From Hamadaea flava (GTDB lineage: Bacteria > Actinomycetota > Actinomycetes > Mycobacteriales > Micromonosporaceae), in contig NZ_JAMZDZ010000001.1 in NCBI RefSeq assembly GCF_024172085.1, positions 6,138,001-6,202,000 of the forward strand: DNA of 64,000 nt, written 5' to 3'. The first letter of the stretch is position 1, and each line of letters starts with the position of its first letter. The notes under the pieces were generated by a model. It did no database searches. It saw only the letters and a program-made list of their open reading frames with translations, and had not been told where the DNA came from. Shown one piece after another: positions 28,822-36,512 of this stretch. The position numbers and the translations under genes were made by a program.

Positions 28822-29107
28822 GATGAAGGACGAATATCTACTGGCCCAGGTGCAGCGCCTGCTGGCCGAGGACGGCGGCGAGCTGGGTATCGACGCCGTC
28901 CGGCATGACGATCTGCTCGTGCTGCGGGGCGAGGTCGAAAGCGAGCTCCGCTGCCGCGAGGTCGAGCTGCGGATCGCCGAGGCCTTCCCGGAGTTGACCA
29001 TCCGCAACGAGTTGTCCGTTCCTCACGTACACAAGCCGCAGGAATCTGAGGAACTGACCGGCCGGCCGTCCGCCGGGGCGGGCGCGGCCAGTGAGGATCG
29101 GCACTGA
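28814..29107 (+). CDS. Small BON-like domain protein
   Basis: A 97-residue protein. The centre (IDAVRHDDLLVLRGEVESEL ... AFPELTIRNELSV) follows the BON-domain pattern of a value-rich strand, G-x-V turn, helix and final N-x-L strand. There is no signal peptide, so it would be cytoplasmic, unlike most BON proteins. The start overlaps the nucleotidyltransferase stop by eight bases, and its stop overlaps the next ATG by one base. Function unknown. Confidence 0.65.
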   Translation: MPEMKDEYLLAQVQRLLAEDGGELGIDAVRHDDLLVLRGEVESELRCREVELRIAEAFPELTIRNELSVPHVHKPQESEELTGRPSAGAGAASEDRH

Positions 29108-29832
29108 TGGGACGCGTACGAGTCGGCGCAGTCGGAGACGTGCACCTCGACCGGGACGTGGTGGGGCGGTTCCGGCCGGCCCTGGACGACGTCGCGGATC
29201 ATGCCGACGTCCTGCTGCTCGCGGGCGACCTGACCCGCCACGGTACGCCCGAGGAAGCCGAGTGCGTGGCGGAGGAGTTCGGCGGGCTGGACGTGCCGGT
29301 GGTGGCGGTCCTGGGCAACCACGACTACCACGGTGACCGGGTCATCGAGGTGACCGGCATTCTGCAGGCCGCCGGGCTGACGGTCCTGGAGGGGGAGGGG
29401 ACCGTCGTCGACACCCAGAACGGTCAGCTGGGAGTCGCCGGGGCCAAGGGTTTCGGCGGCGGCTTCGCCGGCCGGTGCGCGACGGCCTTCGGGGAACCGG
29501 AGATGAAGGACTTCGTGCGGCATACGGAGTTCAGCGCGAGCCTGCTCACCAAGGCCCTGGAGTCGCTCGAATGCGACGTACGCGTCGCTCTCACGCATTA
29601 TTCGCCGGTGCCGGACACCTTGCAGGGCGAACCGTTGGAGATCTACCCGTTCCTCGGCTCCTACCTGCTGGCCGAGGCGATCGACGCGGTGCCGACCCAG
29701 CTGGCGATCCACGGGCATGCCCACGCTGGTGTCGAACGAGGCGTCACCCCGGGCGGCGTACGCGTGCGGAACGTCGCGCATCCGGTGATCCGGCAGGCGT
29801 ACAGCGTGTTCGCGATCGACCAGACCTGCTAG
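29107..29832 (+). CDS. Metallophosphoesterase
   Basis: A 241-residue calcineurin-like phosphoesterase with the full dimetal signature: GDVHLD, LLLAGDLTRHG, LGNHDYHGD, LTHYSPV and IHGHAHAG. The substrate is unknown. Its tight coupling to a nucleotidyltransferase suggests paired add/remove chemistry on a nucleotide or protein, which is inference only. An 11-bp hairpin terminator follows. Confidence 0.88.
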   Translation: MGRVRVGAVGDVHLDRDVVGRFRPALDDVADHADVLLLAGDLTRHGTPEEAECVAEEFGGLDVPVVAVLGNHDYHGDRVIEVTGILQAAGLTVLEGEGTVVDTQNGQLGVAGAKGFGGGFAGRCATAFGEPEMKDFVRHTEFSASLLTKALESLECDVRVALTHYSPVPDTLQGEPLEIYPFLGSYLLAEAIDAVPTQLAIHGHAHAGVERGVTPGGVRVRNVAHPVIRQAYSVFAIDQTC

Positions 29833-29863
29833 GAACGCACGACAGAGGAACGCACGACGGAAC

Positions 29864-29894
29864 GCGGCCCGCGGTGTGCACCTCCGCGGGCCGC
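29864..29894. terminator. Bidirectional terminator between convergent genes
   Basis: GCGGCCCGCGG (29864-29874) pairs perfectly with CCGCGGGCCGC (29884-29894) around a 9-base loop. Just upstream is a short direct repeat of GAACGCACGAC (29833 area). Confidence 0.75.
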
Positions 29895-29911
29895 GTGCAT
29901 CGATCGCCAGA

Positions 29912-30994
29912 TCAGACGAGGGCGAGCCGACCGGCCGACTCCACCGCCTGCTGGTACACCTGCGCGTACCCGCGGGCCATCGCCTTGGCGCTGAACATCT
30001 CGGACACCCGGCGACGGCAGGCCGCCGGATCGATCCGGGTCACATCGTGCAACGCCTGCGGCAGCTCGTCGGGCTCCTCGCAGATGATTCCGGTGACACC
30101 GTGCTCCACGACTTCGGGAACCGACCCGGAGCGCAGGGCGACGACCGGTGTGCCGCAGACCATGGACTCGATCATCACCATGCCGAACGGCTCTTGCCAG
30201 GTGATGGGGAACAGCAGGCAACGGGCGTTGACCATCAGCTCCCGCTTTTGAGCGGCGTCGGCGACGCCCATGGCGACGTCGTCCGGGCCGAGCATCGGCT
30301 CGATGACCTCCTCGAAGTACTCCTTCTCGACGGCCTCCATCTTCTTGCCCGCCATGATGAGCGGCAGGCCGGCCCGGTGCGCGGCCTCGATCGCGAGGTG
30401 CGCGCCCTTGGTCGGGTGATAGCGGCCGAGGAAGAGCGCGTAGTCCTGTTTGCGCTCGGCGTACGGCCAGTCGTTCGGACGTAGTCCGTTGTAGACGGTG
30501 CCGACCCAGTTCAGCTCGGGCGCGAGCCGCCGTTGCTGACCGCTGATGGAGATCAGCCCCACGTCGGTGCCCAGGGCCCGGTAGAACCGGCGGTTCTGCT
30601 CGTGAGCCGGACCGTGCACTGTGGTCAGCGCCGGTACGCCGAGATCGGCGTAGATCGCCCCGTTGAGCGGGCCCGAGAAGGTGTGGTCGTGCACCACGTC
30701 GACCGCCCGTCGGGCGATCAGTTTCTGGACGGCCCGGCGGGTCATCAGAGCGATCTCCACCTCGACGGCCGAGTCCCCGAGCCGGTCGCCGAGCGTGCTC
30801 GGCCAGACGGAGACCAGTTCCCCGAGTGTGCCGTTCCGCCCCGCGCCGACCAGTGTCACCTTGTGTCCGGCGGCCATCAGGCCGTCCGTCAGATCGGCCA
30901 CGACCGCCTCGATCCCGCCGTAGCCGGCGGGCGGTAGATCGAAGTAAGGCGGCGCGACCATCACTATGCTGAGCGATTCCACGATCGCGTCCAT
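29912..30994 (-). CDS. GT4-family glycosyltransferase
   Basis: A 360-residue GT-B fold enzyme. The N-terminal domain has VMVAPPYFDLPPAGYGGIEAVV and VDVVHDHTFSGP. The C-terminal nucleotide-sugar domain has ALFLGRYHPTKG and the E-x7-E motif in ITWQEPFGMVMIESMVCGTPVVA. The acceptor and donor are unknown. A monocistronic minus-strand gene next to stress-related genes. Confidence 0.88.
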   Translation of the reverse strand: MDAIVESLSIVMVAPPYFDLPPAGYGGIEAVVADLTDGLMAAGHKVTLVGAGRNGTLGELVSVWPSTLGDRLGDSAVEVEIALMTRRAVQKLIARRAVDVVHDHTFSGPLNGAIYADLGVPALTTVHGPAHEQNRRFYRALGTDVGLISISGQQRRLAPELNWVGTVYNGLRPNDWPYAERKQDYALFLGRYHPTKGAHLAIEAAHRAGLPLIMAGKKMEAVEKEYFEEVIEPMLGPDDVAMGVADAAQKRELMVNARCLLFPITWQEPFGMVMIESMVCGTPVVALRSGSVPEVVEHGVTGIICEEPDELPQALHDVTRIDPAACRRRVSEMFSAKAMARGYAQVYQQAVESAGRLALV

Positions 30995-31136
30995 ACCCAG
31001 GTAAAACGCCGGTATGCAAATTGCCCCGTTTGCGAATTGGACCCACGTCTGTCACGGCGTGTCGGTCGGGACACGCCGGACCGCGGTCACCCGATTGGGG
31101 TGGTGCCGCGTCACCCTGGGGTCACCCGCTCGGGCG

Positions 31137-31161
31137 GTTTGCGTCAGCCGCCGGTGGGTAT
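31137..31161 (+). promoter_or_regulatory. SigB/SigF-type promoter upstream of the YbjQ-STAS genes
   Basis: GTTT (31137-31140), 15 bases, then GGGTAT (31156-31161) matches the GTTT-N15-GGGTA pattern of SigB/SigF-family sigma factors in actinobacteria. It lies about 120 bases upstream of the YbjQ gene. The 289-base gap also holds inverted repeats GGCGTGTC/GACACGCC (31056-31077) and GCGCTGGA/TCCAGCGC (31223-31250). Confidence 0.5.
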
Positions 31162-31283
31162 TGGCCGTTTTTCCCTAGAGCGGTGCTTTTCCGCAAAGAG
31201 TCCGTAAGCGTCGTAGACGCCGGCGCTGGATCAGATCCCTGGTCCAGCGCTCTGACAACCCACGGGGATGGGCAGGTTTGGCG

Positions 31284-31688
31284 ATGGAAGTGGCTGGCAT
31301 GCGATCGGGGATCGTCGTCGTGACGACCGAATGGATCGCCGGATACGAGGTCGAGACGATCATGGGCGCCGTCGTCGGGGTCTCCCCGCACTCGATCAGC
31401 CCATACCTGGAAGGCATGCGATCACTCGCGGACGGGCAAGGTGTGTCCAACACCGAACGCATGGACCTCATGCGGCGCTGTCGGGAGGAGGCGATCGAGA
31501 TGATGGCGTACAACGCGCGGAAGATCGGGGCGAACGCCGTCATCGCCATGCGGATGGACCACCGTCTGGTGACCGAGGTCTGGAACGAGATCTGCGCGTA
31601 CGGGACTGCGGTTCGTGCGGTTCCGGCAGTTCCGGCTCCCGCTTCTCGGCGCAAGAGGGTAAGTTCGGTCGAGACTATGCGCCTCTAG
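31284..31688 (+). CDS. YbjQ/UPF0145 family protein
   Basis: A protein of about 134 residues of the YbjQ (DUF74, putative metal-binding pentameric) family: IVVVTTEWIAGYEVETIMGA, then RCREEAIEMMAYNARKIGAN and AVIAMRMDHRL. A 30-residue Ala/Pro/Arg-rich tail is not part of the domain. The ATG at 31284 or at 31299 could be the start; the family usually begins close to the latter. Function poorly known. Lies 28 bases upstream of the STAS gene and behind a SigB-type promoter. Confidence 0.8.
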   Translation: MEVAGMRSGIVVVTTEWIAGYEVETIMGAVVGVSPHSISPYLEGMRSLADGQGVSNTERMDLMRRCREEAIEMMAYNARKIGANAVIAMRMDHRLVTEVWNEICAYGTAVRAVPAVPAPASRRKRVSSVETMRL

Positions 31689-31716
31689 AAGAAACGGATG
31701 TGCGCCGATTGCGGCG

Positions 31717-32043
31717 ATGCGTATGGATGACCAGGATTTCGCGGTAGAACGAAAGTCTGAACCGGACGCCACCGCAGTGCTCGTCCGGGGAGACGTCGAC
31801 CTGACCACCGTCGCCCAACTGACCGAAGAACTGCAGTCCGCGATCGCCGACCGGCGTGACGTCGTCATCGACCTCGCGGGCGTCACGTTCATCGACTCCA
31901 CCGGCGTACGCGCGCTCGTCGAGGCGTACCGGTCGGCCCGGCAGGCGAGCTTGCAGCTGTCCGTCCGCGGCGCCCGGCACTGGGTGGCCCGAGTACTGGA
32001 GGTCACCGGGGTCGCGACCATGCTCTCGGCACAGAGCAGCTGA
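31717..32043 (+). CDS. STAS anti-sigma factor antagonist
   Basis: A 108-residue SpoIIAA/RsbV-like STAS protein. The strand-helix segment VTFIDSTGVRALVE has the phosphorylatable serine (Ser61). In partner switching, the unphosphorylated form binds the anti-sigma kinase and frees a SigB-type sigma factor. A sigma factor of that class and a SpoIIE phosphatase are encoded 4-5 kb downstream. No anti-sigma kinase is seen in the window. Likely co-transcribed with YbjQ. Confidence 0.9.
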   Translation: MRMDDQDFAVERKSEPDATAVLVRGDVDLTTVAQLTEELQSAIADRRDVVIDLAGVTFIDSTGVRALVEAYRSARQASLQLSVRGARHWVARVLEVTGVATMLSAQSS

Positions 32044-32077
32044 CCCGCTCGCCACGACAGCTCGATGCGAGAGATCG

Positions 32078-34183
32078 TCACGACAGGGCGACCGTCCACT
32101 CGGGAGGAAGCCCGGTGATGTGCGCGCCGCTGGTCGAAGCGCCGACTCGCAGGTCGTAATCGCCCAGCCGCAACCGGCGCAGGCTGATCCGACCCCACGA
32201 CGGCGGCAACGCCGGGGCCAGCCGCAGGCGCCGGTTCGGCACGTCCGGCTCCAGTCCGAGGAACGAGCGCACCAGCAGCAGGGGAGCGGCGCTCGCCCAG
32301 GCTTGAGGCGAGCACGAGGTCGGGTACGGGATCGGCGGGCTGAACGCGTCGGCGGAGAACCCGCAGAACAGCTCCGGCAACCGGCCGCCGAACGCCTGCC
32401 CCGCCCGGATCAGGCCGTCGGCGAGCCGGTGGGCGAGCGGGACGGCGCCTGGGATGTGGGCGTACCGCATCAGCCCCGCGACCGCGATCGCCGTGTCGTG
32501 CGGCCAGATCGAGCCGTTGTGGTAACTCATCGGGTTGTACGCCCCCATGCGATCCGACAGCGTCCGCAGCCCGAAGCCCGAGTCCAGCCCGGCGAGCCCG
32601 GCCACGATGCGTTCGGCGTGCTCGTCGGGGACGATGCCGCTCCACAGGCAGTGCGCCGGGTTGCTGGTGATCGAGTCGACCGGGCGCTTGAGCCCGTCCA
32701 GCGCGATCGCGTAGAAACCCTCCTCCGGCAGCCAGAACCGTTCGGCGAACAACTGCTGCAACTTCTCCGCCTTGGCTCGGCAGGCCGACGCGGTGGCCCG
32801 TTCGCCGACCGCCTCGGCCAGCTCCGCCCGCGCCAGCCACGCCGCGTACGCGTACCCCTGCGCCTCCGCGAGCGCGATCGGCGGCTCGGCGAGCCGGCCG
32901 GTGGCGTCGTTGATGCCGTCCCAGCTGTCCTTCCAGCCCTGGTTGTCCAGGCCGCGGTCGGTGGCGCGCTGGTATTCCAGGAAGCCGTCGCCGTCCCGGT
33001 CGCCGTGCCGCTCCATCCAGGACAGCGCGGCGTCGGCCGCCGGGAGCAGGGCGCGGACGGTGCTCTCCGCCGCGCCCCACCGCCAGACCTCGCCGAGCAG
33101 GGCGACGAAGAGCGGCGTCGCGTCGACCGTCCCGTAGTAGTTCATGCCGCCGAGCGTCTCGACGTTCTGCGGGCCGAGCCGCATCTCGTGCAGGATGCGC
33201 CCGGGTTGTTCCTCGGTGCGCAGGTCGTGCTGGGTGCCCTGCAACGCCGCGAGCGTCTGGAGCGTGCCGACCGCCAGGGTGGGGTCCAGCGGCAGCGTCA
33301 TCCAGCTGGTCAGCAGGCTGTCGCGGCCGAAGAGCGTCATGAACCAGGGCGCACCGGCGGCGACGTAGATCCGCTGCGGCTCGTCCTGGTCGATCATGCG
33401 CAGCGCCTCCAGGTCGTGCACGGTGCGCTGGAGGATGCGGGCGAGCCCCGGGTGCTCGACGCGCAGCTCGGTGACCCGATCCCGCCAGCCCGGTTCGCCC
33501 TTCTCGGCGGGCAGGTCGCGAAACCGCGGCTCGATCCGGCAGTTCGCCACCACCGGCTGCGCGATCAGCTCCACCGTCCAGCTCTCGCGCGGCGGGATGA
33601 CCACCTGCCACACCAGGCCCGCGGCGCTCACCGTGGGCTCGCCGGCCGCGTGGACCAACAGACCGCGCGACCCGTCCTCCCGACTGAAGAACAGCTCCAT
33701 GCCAGATCTACTGGTACGCGGAGAGGGCGCGCCGGGGCGGCCCTCCTTGACGGCGAACAGATCGGCGAAATCCGTGTCCACCAGCAGTTCCACCGAGACG
33801 GCGGTGGCTTCCCGGGCGACGTTGCTGAGGGTGATCACCTCGCGCATGCCCCGGCCGAGCCAGCGGTGCCGATCCACCAGCATGGTGCTGTCGTGCTTAC
33901 CCGGGACGGCGGGCCGTCGGCCGATGAAGCGGGCGGTGAAGGCGTCGCTGTCGACCACCGACAACGGCTGCGGAGCCTGCCCGTCGAGTCGCAACTGCCA
34001 GCGCGACAGGACGCGCGCGTCACGAAAGTAGAGCCCTTGCAGGCCGTTGCCGACGATGTCGCCGGTGGCCTCGCTGATGCAGAATGTCGTCCCCTCGACG
34101 AGAGTCACCACCCCGCGTACGCCGCTGAGCGCGGGTGGTTGGGATGCTTCGAACGGGTCAGGGGCAGCCAGGCCTTCGGTCAC
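32078..34183 (-). CDS. Glycogen-debranching / amylo-alpha-1,6-glucosidase-type enzyme
   Basis: A 701-residue protein with an N-terminal debranching-enzyme beta domain (TFCISEATGDIVGNGLQGLY, VLSRWQLRLDG) and an (alpha/alpha)6 glucosidase domain. The latter has AGAPWFMTLFGRDSLLTSWM, GWKDSWDGI and MSYHNGSIWPHDTAIAVAGL, the acidic segments typical of this clan. Probably hydrolyses alpha-1,6 branches or a related oligosaccharide; the exact substrate is not readable. GTG start, 63 bases from the divergent GT4 gene. Confidence 0.87.
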   Translation of the reverse strand: MTEGLAAPDPFEASQPPALSGVRGVVTLVEGTTFCISEATGDIVGNGLQGLYFRDARVLSRWQLRLDGQAPQPLSVVDSDAFTARFIGRRPAVPGKHDSTMLVDRHRWLGRGMREVITLSNVAREATAVSVELLVDTDFADLFAVKEGRPGAPSPRTSRSGMELFFSREDGSRGLLVHAAGEPTVSAAGLVWQVVIPPRESWTVELIAQPVVANCRIEPRFRDLPAEKGEPGWRDRVTELRVEHPGLARILQRTVHDLEALRMIDQDEPQRIYVAAGAPWFMTLFGRDSLLTSWMTLPLDPTLAVGTLQTLAALQGTQHDLRTEEQPGRILHEMRLGPQNVETLGGMNYYGTVDATPLFVALLGEVWRWGAAESTVRALLPAADAALSWMERHGDRDGDGFLEYQRATDRGLDNQGWKDSWDGINDATGRLAEPPIALAEAQGYAYAAWLARAELAEAVGERATASACRAKAEKLQQLFAERFWLPEEGFYAIALDGLKRPVDSITSNPAHCLWSGIVPDEHAERIVAGLAGLDSGFGLRTLSDRMGAYNPMSYHNGSIWPHDTAIAVAGLMRYAHIPGAVPLAHRLADGLIRAGQAFGGRLPELFCGFSADAFSPPIPYPTSCSPQAWASAAPLLLVRSFLGLEPDVPNRRLRLAPALPPSWGRISLRRLRLGDYDLRVGASTSGAHITGLPPEWTVALS

Positions 34184-34211
34184 AGATCCGGGCGTACCCG
34201 GGCGTGTCGGG

Positions 34212-34236
34212 GTTTATGCCCCACGGGCCGGGGTAC
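34212..34236 (+). promoter_or_regulatory. SigB/SigF-type promoter of the GT4 gene
   Basis: GTTT (34212-34215), 15 bases, then GGGTAC (34231-34236). Transcription would start at about 34243, only a few bases before the ATG at 34247, predicting a nearly leaderless mRNA. Confidence 0.5.
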
Positions 34237-34246
34237 GCCGCCGAGC

Positions 34247-35500
34247 ATGCCGATCTCGACCCGATCGGGGCCGCGCGCACTGCGCGTCGCCTTGGTCTCG
34301 GAGCACGCGAGCCCGCTCGCCCAGCTCGGCGGGGTGGACGCCGGTGGGCAGAACGTCCATGTGGCCGCGCTGGCGACCGCCCTGGCCCGCCGGGGCCACG
34401 AAGTCGAGGTCTTCACCCGCCGGGACGATCCGGGGCCGCCGGAGACCGTGGAGTCCGGCGGTTTCCGTGTGGTGCACGTTCCGGCCGGTCCGCCGCAGGC
34501 CGTGCCCCGGGACCACCTGCTGCCCTTCATGTCCGATTTCGGGGCTTGGCTGGCGGCCCGCTGGACCATCGCGCCGCCGGACGTCGTGCACTCGCACTAC
34601 TGGATGAGCGGGGTGGCCGCGCTCCGGGCGGGGGCGGGAATCCTGGACGGCGAGCGCCTGCCGCTGGTCACCACCTTCCACGCGCTCGGCACCGTGAAGC
34701 GACGGGTGCAGGGGGTCGCCGACACCAGCCCGGCCGAACGGACGGAGCTGGAGCCGCTGGTCGCACACAGCGCCGACCGGGTCATCGCCCAATCCGCCGA
34801 CGAGGTCGGGGAGCTGCTGAAACTCGGCATTGCCCGAGGACAGATCGCAGTCGTCCCGTCCGGCGTCGATCTCGACCGCTTCCGGCCCGGCCCGGACGGA
34901 CCCAGGTTGCGGTCGCCGGAGGAAACGCCCCGGATCCTGGCCGTTGGGCGGATGATCCCCCGGAAAGGCTTCCTCGACCTGATCAAGGCCATCCGCCGGG
35001 TTCCAGGGGCGCACCTGGTGATCGCGGGCGGGCCGGCGAAGGATCGGCTCGCGGCGGACCCGGTCGCGCAACGGCTCGTCGAGGCGGCCGAGGAACTCGG
35101 CGTGACCGACCGGGTGGAACTGCTCGGCGGGGTGCCGAACGAGCGGATGCCGGAGCTGTATCGCTCGGCCGACCTGCTCGCCTGCACACCGGCGTACGAG
35201 ACGTTCGGGATGACTCCGCTGGAGGCGATGGCTTGTGGCACACCGGTTGTGGCGTATGCCGTCGGCGGGCTGGCCGACTCGGTGGCGCACGGCGTGTCCG
35301 GCCTGCTGGTGGCCCCCGGCGACGTCGACGGCCTGGCGAAGGCCATCCGCGAACTGCTGACCGTCGAACCCCGGCGGTACGCGTACGCGGTGGCCGGAAT
35401 GAGCCAGGCTCAGGCCCGCTACCCGTGGCCCCGGGTAGCCGAACAGGTGGAGGCCGTATACCGATCGGTTATCGCCCGACAACTGGTCAGTTTGCGCTGA
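34247..35500 (+). CDS. GT4-family glycosyltransferase (sucrose-synthase/MshA-like)
   Basis: A 417-residue GT-B enzyme. N-terminal VALVSEHASPLAQLGGVDAG and GQNVHVAALATALARRGHEV resemble the sucrose phosphate synthase/MshA branch. C-terminal ILAVGRMIPRKGFLDLI and E-x7-E in CTPAYETFGMTPLEAMACGT bind the nucleotide sugar. Start chosen at the ATG where family similarity begins; the longer in-frame reading upstream is antisense to the debranching gene. Acceptor unknown. Confidence 0.9.
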   Translation: MPISTRSGPRALRVALVSEHASPLAQLGGVDAGGQNVHVAALATALARRGHEVEVFTRRDDPGPPETVESGGFRVVHVPAGPPQAVPRDHLLPFMSDFGAWLAARWTIAPPDVVHSHYWMSGVAALRAGAGILDGERLPLVTTFHALGTVKRRVQGVADTSPAERTELEPLVAHSADRVIAQSADEVGELLKLGIARGQIAVVPSGVDLDRFRPGPDGPRLRSPEETPRILAVGRMIPRKGFLDLIKAIRRVPGAHLVIAGGPAKDRLAADPVAQRLVEAAEELGVTDRVELLGGVPNERMPELYRSADLLACTPAYETFGMTPLEAMACGTPVVAYAVGGLADSVAHGVSGLLVAPGDVDGLAKAIRELLTVEPRRYAYAVAGMSQAQARYPWPRVAEQVEAVYRSVIARQLVSLR

Positions 35501-35673
35501 CGGCTGGAGGGACTAGACTGAAGCCGCGTCAAAACGCCTGACGCGACAGCGGCCCGGTGAGCCGTGACGCTGTGCGGCACTCAAGCAGTCGGGTGCCACC
35601 GTTTCTGGACACCGAAGGCGCCAACGAGAGGCCAAGGGCTTTTCGCGTGGGGCCGGCGCAGGTGACAGCAGTC

Positions 35674-36501
35674 ATGTCCATGACCCAGGAGAAGGTCAGG
35701 TTCCAGCACGGCACGCACAACTCCGAGTCGACGGCGGCATCAGGCGATTTCGAGGCGACGACCTCGGACGCCCTCGCTCGGATGCAGAAACTCGATGCTG
35801 ACGACCCCGAGCGGGCGCGACTTCGCGAGTCGGTCATCGAGGCGTGCCTTCCCCTCGCGCGGCGCATCGCGCTGCGCTTCGGCAATCGCGGTGAAGAGAT
35901 GGACGACCTGACTCAGGTCGCCCTGGTCGCCGCGATCAAGGCCGTCGATCGGTACGACACCGAGCGCGGCGAGTCGTTCCTGCACTACGTGGTGCCCACC
36001 ATGGTGGGTGAGCTCAAGCGGCACTTCCGCGACCGGGGTTGGATGATTCGGGTCCGCCGCCAGCTCCAGGAGCTGCACATGGAGATCAGCCGCACGATTC
36101 CGACGCTGAGCCAGTCTCTGCGCCGGGTGCCGACCGTGGCCGATCTCGCCGAGCACCTGAAACTGAGCACCGATCAGGTGAGCGCCGGTCTCGAGTGCGC
36201 GCGGGCCTACCGGGCCTACTCGCTCAACGCGCCGGTGCGGGGAGCAGACGTCGACGTCGAACTCGGCGATCTCGTCGGGGGAGTCGACAACGAGCTGGAG
36301 CTCGTCCCCGAGCGCCAGGCTCTCTGGCAGGCGGTGTCCGCACTGCCGGCCCGGGAGCAGAAGATCCTGGTGCTGCGGTACTTCGGAAACATGACCCAGG
36401 CGGAGATCGCCAAGATCGTCGGCGTCTCCCAGATGCATGTCTCGCGGTTGCTCACCCAGTCGCTCAACCGGCTGAAGAACGTCCTGCTCGAAGACGCCTG
36501 A
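35674..36501 (+). CDS. SigB/SigF-family RNA polymerase sigma factor
   Basis: A 275-residue group 3 sigma factor. Region 2 has EMDDLTQVALVAAIKAVDRY and SFLHYVVPTMVGELKRHFRD; region 3 LSQSLRRVPTVADLAEHL; region 4 REQKILVLRYFGNMTQAEIA and VSQMHVSRLLTQSLNRLK. This group reads stress and developmental promoters of the GTTT...GGGTA type, two of which occur in this window. ATG at 35674 preceded by CAGGTGA; GTG at 35662 is an alternative. It ends 11 bases from the convergent SpoIIE phosphatase gene. Confidence 0.93.
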   Translation: MSMTQEKVRFQHGTHNSESTAASGDFEATTSDALARMQKLDADDPERARLRESVIEACLPLARRIALRFGNRGEEMDDLTQVALVAAIKAVDRYDTERGESFLHYVVPTMVGELKRHFRDRGWMIRVRRQLQELHMEISRTIPTLSQSLRRVPTVADLAEHLKLSTDQVSAGLECARAYRAYSLNAPVRGADVDVELGDLVGGVDNELELVPERQALWQAVSALPAREQKILVLRYFGNMTQAEIAKIVGVSQMHVSRLLTQSLNRLKNVLLEDA

Positions 36502-36512
36502 TCCGTCAGGTT

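Noticed and set aside
31856-34246. Upstream extension of the GT4 frame to over 1200 codons
   Set aside because: It is antisense to the debranching-enzyme gene; glycosyltransferase similarity begins only at 34247.
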